Positions 27,665 through 36,440 of a stretch of 64,000 nucleotides of DNA are shown in pieces (the stretch's first letter is position 1; every line of letters begins with the position of its first letter). The DNA lies in contig CAZVQW010000015.1 of NCBI GenBank assembly GCA_964629475.1, positions 10,544-74,543 of the forward strand. The letters are read 5' to 3'. This DNA comes from SMWD01 sp964629475 (lineage in GTDB: Bacteria > Pseudomonadota > Gammaproteobacteria > Steroidobacterales > GCA-2729495). A program made the position numbers and the translations under genes. The notes beneath the pieces are model-generated. The model was not told the origin of the DNA and made no database searches. It was given only the letters and a program-made list of their open reading frames with translations.

Positions 27665-27736
27665 ACTGTGGGAGCGGCTTTAGCCGCGATTCGATATTCA
27701 TGGCGGGCCGATCGCGACTAAAGCCGCTCCCACAGT
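27665..27736. repeat. REP-like palindrome (GGGAGCGGCTTTAGCCGCGAT type)
   Basis: Inverted repeat with 26-bp arms (27665-27690 and 27711-27736) that match at 25 of 26 positions, separated by 20 bp. The arm core GGGAGCGGCTTTAGCCGCGA resembles the dispersed REP elements of Pseudomonas and other gammaproteobacteria, which are moved by RAYT transposases. It sits 20 bp after the deacetylase-family stop and may also act as a bidirectional mRNA-end hairpin. Confidence 0.85.
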
Positions 27737-27831
27737 TAAGTCGGCCCATTTTTTTACCAATTCAAGGGTACTGAGCCAAATGTACTCGGGTACAATGTGC
27801 GCCCCCAGCAACCTGTGAACGGAGATTGTGC

Positions 27832-29094
27832 ATGTACGAGGGTGATTGGACAGTCGGCTCGTTTGATCCTGAACTGGCCGAAGCCATTGCTCAGGAAGAG
27901 CGGCGTCAGGAAGAGAATATCGAGCTGATTGCTTCGGAGAATTACGCCAGCCCGCGTGTCATGGAAGCACAAGGTTCGGTTCTGACGAACAAGTATGCGG
28001 AAGGCTATCCGGGGCGGCGTTACTACGGTGGTTGCGAGTACGTCGATATGGCTGAGCGGCTGGCCATCGATCGGGCCTGCAAGCTGTTCGATGCCGATTA
28101 CGCGAACGTACAGCCGCATTCCGGTTCGCAGGCCAATGCCGCCGTCTACCTGGCCTTGTTACAGCCCGGTGACACCGTGCTCGGCATGAGCCTGGCCGAA
28201 GGCGGGCATCTGACGCATGGTTCTCCGGTTAATTTCTCCGGCCGCCTGTTCAATATCGTCTCGTATGGCGTCGATGATGATGGTTTGATCGACTATGACA
28301 ATGTAGCGGCACTGGCTGAGGAGCATCGGCCGAAGATGATCATCGCCGGTTTTTCGGCATACTCGCGTGTCGTGGACTGGCAGCGCTTTCGTGACATTGC
28401 GGATGCGGTCGGCGCGTACCTTTTCGTCGACATGGCGCATGTGGCCGGGCTCGTTGCAGCCGGTGAATATCCGAGCCCGGTGCAGATTGCCGATGTGACG
28501 ACGACGACGACGCACAAGACACTGCGCGGCCCGCGCGGTGGCCTGATTCTCGCGAAGAAAAACGATGAGCTGACAAAGAAATTCAACTCCCTCGTATTTC
28601 CCGGCACCCAGGGTGGCCCGTTGATGCACGTGATCGCGGCCAAGGCCGTCGCATTTTTAGAGGCGATGCAGCCGGAGTTTGTTGACTACCAGAAGCGGGT
28701 ACGTGAAAACGCCAGTGCGATGGCCGCCGGACTGCAGGCGCGTGGGTTCAAAATAGTCTCAGGTGGTACTGATAATCATATGTTTTTGTTAGATTTGATT
28801 GACAAAGGTATTACCGGAAAGGATGCTGATGCAGCACTCGACCGGGCCCAGATCACCGTTAATAAGAATGCCGTGCCGAAGGATCCGCAATCACCGTTTG
28901 TGACCAGTGGATTGCGGTTGGGTACGCCGGCCGTCACGACACGCGGATTTGGCGCTGCGGAAATTGCGCAGCTGACGAACTGGATCGCAGACATTCTCGA
29001 CGATCTCAATAACGAAGAGACGATCGCGCGCGTACGCGGTCAGGTTCTGGAATTGTGCAAGCAGTTTCCCGTCTATCAGGCAACGGGTAAATAA
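27832..29094 (+). CDS. glyA: Serine hydroxymethyltransferase
   Basis: 420 residues from ATG 27832 (GGAG 7 nt upstream; an upstream TTG at 27826 is unlikely). PLP enzyme interconverting serine and glycine with transfer of the one-carbon unit to tetrahydrofolate. Clear motifs: SENYASPRVMEAQGS, NVQPHSGSQANAAVY, FVDMAHVAGLVAAG and the PLP-lysine segment VTTTTTHKTLRGPRGG. Standard length. A TACAAT at 27791-27796 may be the -10 box. It heads the nrdR-riboflavin run, as in many gammaproteobacteria. Confidence 0.98.
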   Translation: MYEGDWTVGSFDPELAEAIAQEERRQEENIELIASENYASPRVMEAQGSVLTNKYAEGYPGRRYYGGCEYVDMAERLAIDRACKLFDADYANVQPHSGSQANAAVYLALLQPGDTVLGMSLAEGGHLTHGSPVNFSGRLFNIVSYGVDDDGLIDYDNVAALAEEHRPKMIIAGFSAYSRVVDWQRFRDIADAVGAYLFVDMAHVAGLVAAGEYPSPVQIADVTTTTTHKTLRGPRGGLILAKKNDELTKKFNSLVFPGTQGGPLMHVIAAKAVAFLEAMQPEFVDYQKRVRENASAMAAGLQARGFKIVSGGTDNHMFLLDLIDKGITGKDADAALDRAQITVNKNAVPKDPQSPFVTSGLRLGTPAVTTRGFGAAEIAQLTNWIADILDDLNNEETIARVRGQVLELCKQFPVYQATGK

Positions 29095-29129
29095 CCGGAA
29101 CCGAGCCATTGCGGCTTGATCAGTAATCG

Positions 29130-29639
29130 ATGCATTGCCCGTTCTGCAGCCATACGGAAACCAAGGTAATCGACTCGCGACTGACCGGCGAGGGTCGGCA
29201 GGTGCGGCGGCGCCGTGAGTGCCTGAGCTGCAACGAACGCTATACGACGTTCGAGACCGCAGAACTCGTTATGCCACGGTTGGTCAAGCGTGATCGCGCA
29301 CGTGAACCGTTCGACGAGGCAAAGTTGCGCAGTGGCATGGTTCGGGCGCTCGAGCGGCGGCCGGTCAATGCCGAGGCAATCGAGGAATCGATCACCCGAA
29401 TTATTCATGCGATGCAGACGCTGGGGGAACGCGAGGTGGCATCGCGCGTGGTCGGCGAGATGGTCATGGAGGAGTTGCGGGCGCTCGATGAAGTTGCCTA
29501 TGTGCGATTCGCATCTGTGTATCGCCGGTTCCAGGATATCACCGAGTTCCAGGATGAGATCGAGCGGTTGCGCGACGTGACCGACGAAGAACGCCGGCGG
29601 GATCAGCTGTCTTTGTTACCCGATGACCCCAAGTCATGA
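29130..29639 (+). CDS. nrdR: Transcriptional repressor NrdR
   Basis: 169 residues: N-terminal zinc ribbon (MHCPFCSHTETKVIDSRL with CLSCNERYTTFE) and an ATP-cone domain (LVKRDRAREPFDEAKLRSGM and following). NrdR represses ribonucleotide reductase genes by binding NrdR boxes when dATP is high. It lies between glyA and ribD and overlaps ribD by 4 bp (ATGA), the canonical arrangement. Confidence 0.98.
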   Translation: MHCPFCSHTETKVIDSRLTGEGRQVRRRRECLSCNERYTTFETAELVMPRLVKRDRAREPFDEAKLRSGMVRALERRPVNAEAIEESITRIIHAMQTLGEREVASRVVGEMVMEELRALDEVAYVRFASVYRRFQDITEFQDEIERLRDVTDEERRRDQLSLLPDDPKS

Positions 29640-30727
29640 CCGGCGAACAGGATCATACATTCATGGCACGGGCGTTACGCCTGGCAAAGCGCGGTTTGTA
29701 TACGACAGATCCCAATCCTCGCGTCGGCTGTGTGCTGGTCAACGGCGATTCGATCGTCGGCGAAGGTTGGCATGAACGAACAGGTGGCCCGCATGCCGAA
29801 CGCGTGGCGCTGGATGCGGCTGGTGAAAGCGCTCGGGGAGCGACAGCCTATGTGACGCTCGAGCCGTGTTGCCACCACGGCCGGACATCACCGTGTACGG
29901 ATGCATTGATCGCAGCCGGTATTGTGCGCGTCGTGTTTGCATCCGAAGATCCGAATCCGGACGTGTCGGGGGGCGGTGCGCGACAGCTGATCGATGCCGG
30001 CATCGATGTGGTCGGCGGTGTGATGTCTGCTGGTGCCGATACCTGGAACGTAGGCTACATCAAGCGCAGGCGCACCGGGCGGCCGTATGTGCGCAGCAAG
30101 ATCGCCACGAGTCTGGATGGGCGCACCGCGCTGGCGAATGGAGCGAGCCAATGGATTACCGGTCCGGCGGCACGCGCCGATGTGCAGCGGTTACGTGCGC
30201 GCAGTTCCGCCGTGTTGACCGGTGTCGGCACGATTCTGAGCGACGACCCGTCACTGAACGTGCGTGATGCTGCGCTCGGTAATGTGCTGCAACCGATGCG
30301 CGTGATTGCCGATTCCCGGCTCAGGACACCGGTCGATGCCAGGACGCTCGGGTTGCCGGGGGCAGTACGAATTTATTGTGTTGACGGTCAGGTTGCCAAC
30401 GATCTTTCGGCGGCCGGCGCCGAAGTCGAGGTCGTCGCCGCAGTTGACGGGCGTGCCAGCCTGCCGGCACTGCTCGATAGTCTCGGCGTGTTGCAAATCA
30501 ATGAACTGCTCGTCGAGGCCGGTCCCGGGCTGAATGGCGCCCTGATGACGGCAGGGCTGATCGACGAACTGATTGTTTATTCGGCGTCCCATATACTCGG
30601 TTCGGGCGCACGCGGCATGTTCGATGGTCCGTTGCTGGAAACGATGGCCGAACGTGTCGAGTTGCAGCTGGTGGATCTGCGCCGTGTCGGTGACGATTGT
30701 CGTCTGACTTATCGCATGGTTCGGTAG
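29636..30727 (+). CDS. ribD: Bifunctional diaminohydroxyphosphoribosylaminopyrimidine deaminase / reductase
   Basis: 363 residues. The N-terminal deaminase carries the zinc site (GGPHAERVALDAAGES and LEPCCHHGRTSPCTDAL); the C-terminal reductase (from about residue 150) carries RPYVRSKIATSLDGRTAL and ASQWITGPAARADVQRLRA. It performs the second and third steps of riboflavin synthesis from GTP. The start overlaps the nrdR stop. Standard length and intact. Confidence 0.97.
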   Translation: MTGEQDHTFMARALRLAKRGLYTTDPNPRVGCVLVNGDSIVGEGWHERTGGPHAERVALDAAGESARGATAYVTLEPCCHHGRTSPCTDALIAAGIVRVVFASEDPNPDVSGGGARQLIDAGIDVVGGVMSAGADTWNVGYIKRRRTGRPYVRSKIATSLDGRTALANGASQWITGPAARADVQRLRARSSAVLTGVGTILSDDPSLNVRDAALGNVLQPMRVIADSRLRTPVDARTLGLPGAVRIYCVDGQVANDLSAAGAEVEVVAAVDGRASLPALLDSLGVLQINELLVEAGPGLNGALMTAGLIDELIVYSASHILGSGARGMFDGPLLETMAERVELQLVDLRRVGDDCRLTYRMVR

Positions 30728-30752
30728 AGCGTATTCGGAAAAGGATTTTTTA

Positions 30753-31349
30753 ATGTTTACCGGAATTGTAAAAGCCATCGGGCAAATCTCGGCGATCGAA
30801 GATCGCGGTGGCGATCTTCGCTTGCGGATCGAGACCGGTGAACTCGATCTCGATAACCTGCAGCTCGGTGACAGTATTGCGGTCAATGGTGTCTGCCTGA
30901 CCGCCGTCGAATTCGATGCGCAATCGTTTGCCGCCGATGTTTCAGTGGAAACACTGTCGGCAACGACACTGGGTGGTCTCGGTACGACGAGCCCGGTGAA
31001 CCTCGAACGGTCGCTGACGCTGGCCGATTCGCTCGGCGGGCATCTCGTGTCCGGGCATGTTGACGGTGTCGGACGTGTGGTATCGCTCGAGCCGGATGCG
31101 CGCTCGACACGCCTCGGCTTCGAGATCGATTCTTCCCTGACGCGTTATGTAGCCCGCAAGGGGTCGGTTACCGTCGACGGTACGAGCCTGACCGTCAATG
31201 ACGTTGCGGGGAGTGAATTCTTCGTCAATATCGTGCCCCATACGCTGGAACGGACTATCATGGGGCAATACGAGCAGGGCCATCGGGTCAATATCGAGGT
31301 CGACCTGGTTGCCCGTTATATAGAGCGATTAATAACAAAGTCAGAATGA
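30753..31349 (+). CDS. ribE: Riboflavin synthase (alpha subunit)
   Basis: 198 residues with the internal duplication typical of the trimeric enzyme: MFTGIVKAIGQI at the start of barrel 1 and a second lumazine-binding module starting near residue 98 (GHLVSGHVDGVGRV). It dismutates two molecules of 6,7-dimethyl-8-ribityllumazine into riboflavin and the pyrimidinedione. It sits 25 bp after ribD with a GGAAAAGGA-type ribosome site; ribBA follows after 1 bp. Confidence 0.97.
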   Translation: MFTGIVKAIGQISAIEDRGGDLRLRIETGELDLDNLQLGDSIAVNGVCLTAVEFDAQSFAADVSVETLSATTLGGLGTTSPVNLERSLTLADSLGGHLVSGHVDGVGRVVSLEPDARSTRLGFEIDSSLTRYVARKGSVTVDGTSLTVNDVAGSEFFVNIVPHTLERTIMGQYEQGHRVNIEVDLVARYIERLITKSE

Positions 31350-31350
31350 T

Positions 31351-32493
31351 ATGTTGAAAACGGCAGACGACAGCTTCGCATTTAGCGCCATCGGCGAAAT
31401 TATTCAGGATTTACGTGACGGCAAGATGGTCATCATTGTCGATGATGAGGATCGCGAGAACGAAGGCGACCTGATCATGGCCGCATCGAAAGTCAGGACT
31501 GAAGATGTCAATTTCATGGCGCGCTACGGTCGCGGGCTCATATGCCTGACATTGACGCGCGGACGCTGCCAGCAATTGCGCCTGCCGCTGATGGTGCACG
31601 ATACCGATGAAAATCAGGCGACGAATTTCACCGTGTCGATCGAGGCGGCCGAGGGCATCACGACCGGTATCTCGGCACATGATCGTGCGCGCACCGTGCG
31701 CGTGGCGGTGGCGCCGGATGCGCGGCCGGGCGATTTGCGTCAGCCCGGCCATGTTTTCCCGCTGATGGCCCAGCCCGGTGGTGTATTAACACGTGCCGGT
31801 CATACCGAAGCCGGCTGTGATCTGACCAGGCTTGCGGGTTTTGAATCTGCTGCGATGATCGTCGAGATTCTGAATGAAGACGGCACGATGGCGCGGCGTC
31901 CACAGCTCGAAATTTTTGCTCGCGAGCACCAGTTGAAGATCGGCAGTATTGCCGACCTGATTCGCTATCGGATCGAAAACGAACAATCCGTCGAGCAAAT
32001 TTCGCGGCAGACAGTGACCACCGAATTTGGCGAGTTCGAACTCGTCTGTTTCGAGGATCATGTCAACCGGAACGTGCACCTGGCTTTGATCAAGGGTGAC
32101 CTGTCGGCCGGGTCGCCACCGCTGGTTCGGGTTCATTTGCAGAACACGCTCGGTGATGTCGTCGGCATTGACAGCCCGCGCCTGGGCTGGCCATTGCGTT
32201 CAGCCATGCAACGTGTTGCTAACGCCGGGCATGGCGTAGTTGTGATCCTGCGCCATGATGAATCACCGGGTCATCTCGCCGCGGCGATTCGGTCTCTGTC
32301 TGAGACCACGGTGCAGGATTTTCCGGCAGGGGCCAACACCGGTACTGCGACTTTACGCACCTACGGTACCGGCGCACAGATTCTGCGCAGCCTGGGTGTT
32401 ACAAAAATGCGGGTGTTGAGTGCGCCGAAACACATGCACGGTATTTCCGGCTTCGGCCTGGAAGTCGTCGAGTATGTCGATGAACCGGACTGA
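31351..32493 (+). CDS. ribBA: 3,4-dihydroxy-2-butanone 4-phosphate synthase with degenerate GTP cyclohydrolase II-like domain
   Basis: 380 residues. The N-terminal RibB domain is intact: DDEDRENEGDLIMAASK, then TEAGCDLTRLAGF. It converts ribulose 5-phosphate to the four-carbon precursor of riboflavin. The C-terminal half (from about residue 210) aligns with RibA (GTP cyclohydrolase II), but where RibA has three zinc cysteines (SECLTGDALFSLRCDCG in E. coli) this protein has NTLGDVVGIDSPRLGWP, with no cysteine. The second half is therefore probably inactive, and a separate ribA should exist elsewhere. No FMN riboswitch can precede it: the gap to ribE is 1 bp. Confidence 0.92.
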   Translation: MLKTADDSFAFSAIGEIIQDLRDGKMVIIVDDEDRENEGDLIMAASKVRTEDVNFMARYGRGLICLTLTRGRCQQLRLPLMVHDTDENQATNFTVSIEAAEGITTGISAHDRARTVRVAVAPDARPGDLRQPGHVFPLMAQPGGVLTRAGHTEAGCDLTRLAGFESAAMIVEILNEDGTMARRPQLEIFAREHQLKIGSIADLIRYRIENEQSVEQISRQTVTTEFGEFELVCFEDHVNRNVHLALIKGDLSAGSPPLVRVHLQNTLGDVVGIDSPRLGWPLRSAMQRVANAGHGVVVILRHDESPGHLAAAIRSLSETTVQDFPAGANTGTATLRTYGTGAQILRSLGVTKMRVLSAPKHMHGISGFGLEVVEYVDEPD

Positions 32494-32559
32494 CGATGAG
32501 TGGACCCGGAAACGGGTAATGCTCATCGTGAACACAACTACAGAATGACGGGTCGGATT

Positions 32560-33027
32560 ATGAGAACAACAGAAGGTCAATTGATCATCCGCGATGAACG
32601 CGTTGCAATTATCGCCGCGCGCTTTAACGAGAGTATTGTCGAGCATCTCATCAGTGGCGCCATCGATGCGCTCAAGCGGCACGGTGCCGGCGATACCCAG
32701 TTGCAGCTCATTCATGTGCCCGGCGCGTATGAGTTGCCGCTTGCGGCGCAGCGCCTGGCGAAGACGCGTCAGGTCGATGCGATCGTTGCATTGGGTGTCG
32801 TGATTCGCGGTGCGACGCCACATTTCGATTATGTTTGCAGTGAATGCGCCAGTGGCCTGAGTCGTGTCAGCCTGGAGCACGATGTGCCGATCGGCTTTGG
32901 CGTCTTGACCTGCGACACGATTGAGCAGGCTGTCGAGCGGGCCGGCACTAAGGCCGGTAACAAGGGTGCCGATGCGGCAATGGCAGCGATCGAGATGATC
33001 AGTGTCCTGCAGCAGCTCGGTGACTAG
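32560..33027 (+). CDS. ribH: 6,7-dimethyl-8-ribityllumazine synthase
   Basis: 155 residues from ATG 32560 (MRTTEGQL), matching the usual length; the open frame runs back to GTG 32500 but those 20 residues are not part of the family. Motifs ARFNESIVEHLISGAIDAL, VPGAYELPLAAQRLA, GVVIRGATPHFDYV and the GVLTCDTIEQA stretch identify the lumazine synthase. It condenses the RibB and RibD products into the riboflavin precursor, in an icosahedral or decameric assembly. It is followed 12 bp later by nusB. Confidence 0.97.
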   Translation: MRTTEGQLIIRDERVAIIAARFNESIVEHLISGAIDALKRHGAGDTQLQLIHVPGAYELPLAAQRLAKTRQVDAIVALGVVIRGATPHFDYVCSECASGLSRVSLEHDVPIGFGVLTCDTIEQAVERAGTKAGNKGADAAMAAIEMISVLQQLGD

Positions 33028-33038
33028 GTAATACGCTG

Positions 33039-33449
33039 ATGACACATGCACAGGGCCGCCATGGGGCCCGGCGCCTGCTGTTGCAGGCGCTATATCAGGA
33101 GCAGATCGCCGGCCACGATCGCGCGGAACTGATCAGGCAATTTTCTTCACGCGATGAATTCGCCGCCGCGGACGGCGATTATTTTCGTGTCGTATTAACG
33201 GATGTCTTGTCGCGCACCGCTACATTGGATGAGATCCTCGATGATTTGCTGGATCGGCCGATCGTGCAGCTGGACCCGGTTGAGCACGCGTTGTTATGGA
33301 TCGGCGTGTCGGAACTGTCGTCGCAAAGCGAGGTGCCGGCTAACGTAATAATCAACGAAGCGGTCGAACTGGCGAAGGAATTTGGCGGTCAGGACAGTTT
33401 CCGCTATATCAACGCGGTATTGGATAAGGCGTCGAAATCTTTGCGCTAG
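33039..33449 (+). CDS. nusB: Transcription antitermination factor NusB
   Basis: 136 residues, all-helical. ARRLLLQALYQEQIAGHD at the start, then the LDDLLDRPIVQLDPVEHALL and PANVIINEAVELAKEFGGQD blocks, are the NusB signature. It binds boxA RNA with NusE (S10) for rRNA antitermination. Position between ribH and thiL is the standard one. Confidence 0.97.
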   Translation: MTHAQGRHGARRLLLQALYQEQIAGHDRAELIRQFSSRDEFAAADGDYFRVVLTDVLSRTATLDEILDDLLDRPIVQLDPVEHALLWIGVSELSSQSEVPANVIINEAVELAKEFGGQDSFRYINAVLDKASKSLR

Positions 33450-33488
33450 TACGTCATCCATATCGCCTTGATGGAGTACCGGTTTTGC

Positions 33489-34433
33489 ATGGATGAGTTT
33501 TCGTTAATTGATCAATTTTTCGCGGGGAGAAGTATCGCCCGTAATGATGTCCGGCTTGGTATCGGTGATGATGCCGCCGTGACGCGGTGCGATCCCGGCT
33601 TCGATCTTGTTATTGCGACTGATACGATCTGCGAGGGCACTCACTACCCGCCGGGAACCCCGCCGCATGTTCTCGGTCATCGTTGTCTCGCCGTAAATCT
33701 AAGTGACCTGGCTGCAATGGGCGCCGAGCCCCTTTGGTGCACACTCGCAATTAGCCTGCCGGAAGCCGAGCCGGATTGGGTCAGACAATTTGCCGAGGGA
33801 TTTTTTGCGCTCGCCGATCGCTTCGGTATTGCGTTAATTGGCGGCGACACGGTTTGTGGCCCGTCGGCGATGACTGTTACGGTTCACGGCCGCGTCAAGC
33901 CGGGTGCGGCGATTCGTCGCGACGGTGCACGAGACGGTGATCTGATCTACGTGACCGGCGCGCCGGGACAGGCCGCCGCCGGCCTGTGCGCATTAACTGC
34001 ATCCGGCGCAGCCGTGCAAGACCAAAGCTCACCACAGGTGCAGCGTTTCCAGTACCCGGAGCCGCGTGTCACCCAAGGCCGCGCTCTCTGTGGTCTGGCG
34101 ACGGCAATGATCGATGTGTCGGATGGCCTGCGGGTCGATGCGACGCGGTTGCTTAAGGCCAGTGGGCTGGGTGCGGAGATGGACATCGGTGATCTGCCGC
34201 TGGATGAGGTCAGGACGAATGATGCACTTGAACTGGCGCTCAACGGCGGCGACGACTACGAGTTGTGTTTCTGCATTCCGGCGGCCCGCGAGGCCGAACT
34301 TGTGCGACTGGTCGCTACCTGGCCCTGTCGCGTCACGCGGATAGGTACGGCACGCCGAAGCGCCGACATCGTTTGGCTTAATGACGGACAGCCATGTAAT
34401 ACTGTTGCCGGATCATTTGAACATTTTTCCTGA
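33489..34433 (+). CDS. thiL: Thiamine-monophosphate kinase
   Basis: About 314 residues from ATG 33489 (MDEFSLIDQFFA), where the family begins; the frame also contains an upstream ATG at 33471. Visible: VRLGIGDDAAVTRCD, ATDTICEGTHYPPGTPPHVLG, LAVNLSDLAAMGAEP and MIDVSDGLRVDATRLLKAS with the Mg2+/phosphate residues. It phosphorylates thiamine monophosphate to thiamine diphosphate. Followed by a REP-like palindrome before pgpA. Confidence 0.97.
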   Translation: MDEFSLIDQFFAGRSIARNDVRLGIGDDAAVTRCDPGFDLVIATDTICEGTHYPPGTPPHVLGHRCLAVNLSDLAAMGAEPLWCTLAISLPEAEPDWVRQFAEGFFALADRFGIALIGGDTVCGPSAMTVTVHGRVKPGAAIRRDGARDGDLIYVTGAPGQAAAGLCALTASGAAVQDQSSPQVQRFQYPEPRVTQGRALCGLATAMIDVSDGLRVDATRLLKASGLGAEMDIGDLPLDEVRTNDALELALNGGDDYELCFCIPAAREAELVRLVATWPCRVTRIGTARRSADIVWLNDGQPCNTVAGSFEHFS

Positions 34434-34475
34434 ATCCCTATGAACCCAGATACACACGACAGGGTGGCCCCGGCC

Positions 34476-34545
34476 CGTAGGAGCGGCATCTTGCCGCGAT
34501 TGGCGCAGTGCTATACCTTGATCGTGGCAAGATGCCGCTCCTACG
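34476..34545. repeat. REP-like palindrome (AGGAGCGGCATCTTGCCGCGAT type)
   Basis: Inverted repeat with 25-bp arms (34476-34500 and 34521-34545) identical at 24 of 25 positions, loop of 20 bp. It belongs to the same broad REP class as the palindrome at 27665 but has a different stem core. It lies between thiL and pgpA. Confidence 0.85.
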
Positions 34546-34579
34546 AGAACGTATTCACGGTCAATTCTCGTAAACCCGA

Positions 34580-35089
34580 ATGAATCCTGAGATGAACAAT
34601 GGGCAACCGGAAAACCTGGTTTCGACCGTGATGCGCGATCCGGTGCATTGGTTTGCATTCGGCTTCGGGTCCGGCTTGTTGCCGATCGCACCCGGTACCT
34701 GGGGTTCGTTTTTTACTGCACTGGTGTTCTGGTGGTTAGCGCCGATAGATGTTTACGTGCTGCTCGGTATTTCGGCCGTCCTGTTCGTGGCCGGCATCTG
34801 GATTTGTGGCACGAGTTCCAGGCGCCTTGGCGTACATGACCACGGTGGAATCGTCTGGGACGAGGTTGTCGGCATGCTGCTGACGCTGTCGGTTGTCCAC
34901 TCCGAACCGCAGTGGATTATTGTCGCATTCCTTGCTTTTCGGGTCTTTGATGTATGGAAGCCCTGGCCGATTCGGGACGTAGATCACGGTCTGTCGGGCG
35001 GGCTGGGCATTATGCTTGATGACGTGCTGGCCGCCGGTTATGCGGCACTGGTAACGTTTATTTTGCAAAGATTTATCGCCGGACTATAG
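34580..35089 (+). CDS. pgpA: Phosphatidylglycerophosphatase A
   Basis: 169 residues, inner-membrane. Conserved blocks: WFAFGFGSGLLPIAPGTWGS, then WICGTSSRRLGVHDHGGIVWDEVVG with the acidic catalytic residues, and FRVFDVWKPWPIRDVDHGL. It dephosphorylates phosphatidylglycerophosphate to phosphatidylglycerol. Three to four membrane helices are apparent. Normal neighbour of thiL in proteobacteria. Confidence 0.95.
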   Translation: MNPEMNNGQPENLVSTVMRDPVHWFAFGFGSGLLPIAPGTWGSFFTALVFWWLAPIDVYVLLGISAVLFVAGIWICGTSSRRLGVHDHGGIVWDEVVGMLLTLSVVHSEPQWIIVAFLAFRVFDVWKPWPIRDVDHGLSGGLGIMLDDVLAAGYAALVTFILQRFIAGL

Positions 35090-35114
35090 GGACTAAAGCT
35101 GGAATTTTTTCATT

Positions 35115-36401
35115 ATGGCAGCGCCCGTATCGCAAAGAGTTCCATCCAGACCAATTCCCGACAAGATCGGGAAATACGTCATCATCAACAAAATCGGACA
35201 GGGTAGTACCGGTACGGTTTACTTGTCTCACGATCCCTATTTTCGGCGCGATGTAGCCATCAAGGTCTACGATGTCCAGACGGACGAGGATCCGAAAAAG
35301 GCCAGGATCGCGCGCAAGATGTTCTTCAACGAGGCCCACATGGTGGGTATGTTGCAGCACCCGAATATTTTGCCTATTTATGATGCCGGCGAAGAGAAAG
35401 ACCAGTACTACGTCGTCACTGAAAACATTCAGGGTGCACGGACGCTCGAGGTGTACTGTCGCCCGGATAATCTGTTGCGCATCGACGATGTCGTCAAGAT
35501 TATTTATAAGTGTGCCAAGGCACTGCATTATGCGCACAAGCGCGGTGTAATTCATCGTGATATCAAGCCGGGCAATATCATGCTGACGACAGAGAATGAT
35601 GTGCGCATCATCGATTTCGGCATTGCAATCCTCAAGGATTCGGACATGTCGCGAATCGAGGGTCTTGCCGGTTCGCCAAGTTATATGTCGCCGGAACAAA
35701 TAAAGTCAGCCGAGATATCGCCGGCATCGGATTTATATTCACTCGGTGCGGTCATGTATGAACTCGTGACCGGATTTCGGCCCTTCCGCGCCACTTCACT
35801 GACGCGGTTGCTTAATCAGATCATCTACGCAACCGCTGCACCGATCCATACATTGCGTGCCGATGTGCCGGAGGAATTGGAGGAACTCGTATCGGTTGCT
35901 TTGCAGAAGGATCCTGCCAAACGCTTTTCCGGAGGCGGTGAACTCGCGAGCGGGTTGACAAAGGTTTATCAGGGGCTGCAGAAGCAATACGATCAGATTG
36001 ACGATCAGGAACGCTTCAATCTGTTACGCCGGTTACGATTCTTTCACGACTTTTCTCAGACCGAGATATGGGAGCTGCTGCGCGCTAGTGACTGGGGCGA
36101 GTTTACCGCCGGGCAAGCGATTGCCCGGGAAGGTGAGATGGATGATCGTTTCTATGTCATCGTGTCCGGACGGGTATTGATTGAGGCGAGTGAGAATGTT
36201 GTTGGCACATTCGATGCAGGTGATTGTTTCGGTGAGGCAAGTTATATCACCGATACGAAGCGTACATCGACGATCAAGGCGGAAGAAGCGGTCACGGTGT
36301 TGAGTGTTAGCGCGACATTGCTCGAACAGGTTTCGACTGAATGCCAGTTGCGGTTTAACAAGGTGTTCCTGCGTTCGTTGATTCTCAGGTTGCAGGGTTA
36401 A
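35115..36401 (+). CDS. Hanks-type Ser/Thr protein kinase fused to a cyclic-nucleotide-binding domain
   Basis: 428 residues, no signal or membrane segment. Kinase domain residues of about 22-285: glycine loop IGQGSTGTVYLSHD, catalytic Lys in RDVAIKVYD, HRD motif GVIHRDIKPGNIML, DFG motif IIDFGIAIL and the GSPSYMSPEQIKSAEISPASDLYSLG activation segment, all intact. After a short linker, residues of about 305-425 form a cNMP-binding beta barrel: FTAGQAIAREGEMDDRFYVI, then DAGDCFGEASYITDTKRTST. The phosphate-cassette Arg is not obvious. The kinase probably responds to a cyclic nucleotide or uses the domain as a structural regulator. It lies 25 bp after pgpA and is convergent with xseB. Substrates unknown. 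Confidence 0.92.
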   Translation: MAAPVSQRVPSRPIPDKIGKYVIINKIGQGSTGTVYLSHDPYFRRDVAIKVYDVQTDEDPKKARIARKMFFNEAHMVGMLQHPNILPIYDAGEEKDQYYVVTENIQGARTLEVYCRPDNLLRIDDVVKIIYKCAKALHYAHKRGVIHRDIKPGNIMLTTENDVRIIDFGIAILKDSDMSRIEGLAGSPSYMSPEQIKSAEISPASDLYSLGAVMYELVTGFRPFRATSLTRLLNQIIYATAAPIHTLRADVPEELEELVSVALQKDPAKRFSGGGELASGLTKVYQGLQKQYDQIDDQERFNLLRRLRFFHDFSQTEIWELLRASDWGEFTAGQAIAREGEMDDRFYVIVSGRVLIEASENVVGTFDAGDCFGEASYITDTKRTSTIKAEEAVTVLSVSATLLEQVSTECQLRFNKVFLRSLILRLQG

Positions 36402-36440
36402 TTGATCCGGCGTTGCCGCAACATTCGGGACTAACAGCAG

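Noticed and set aside
31340..31360. FMN riboswitch upstream of ribBA
   Set aside because: Only 1 bp separates ribE and ribBA, and no RFN-like sequence was seen anywhere in the rib run.
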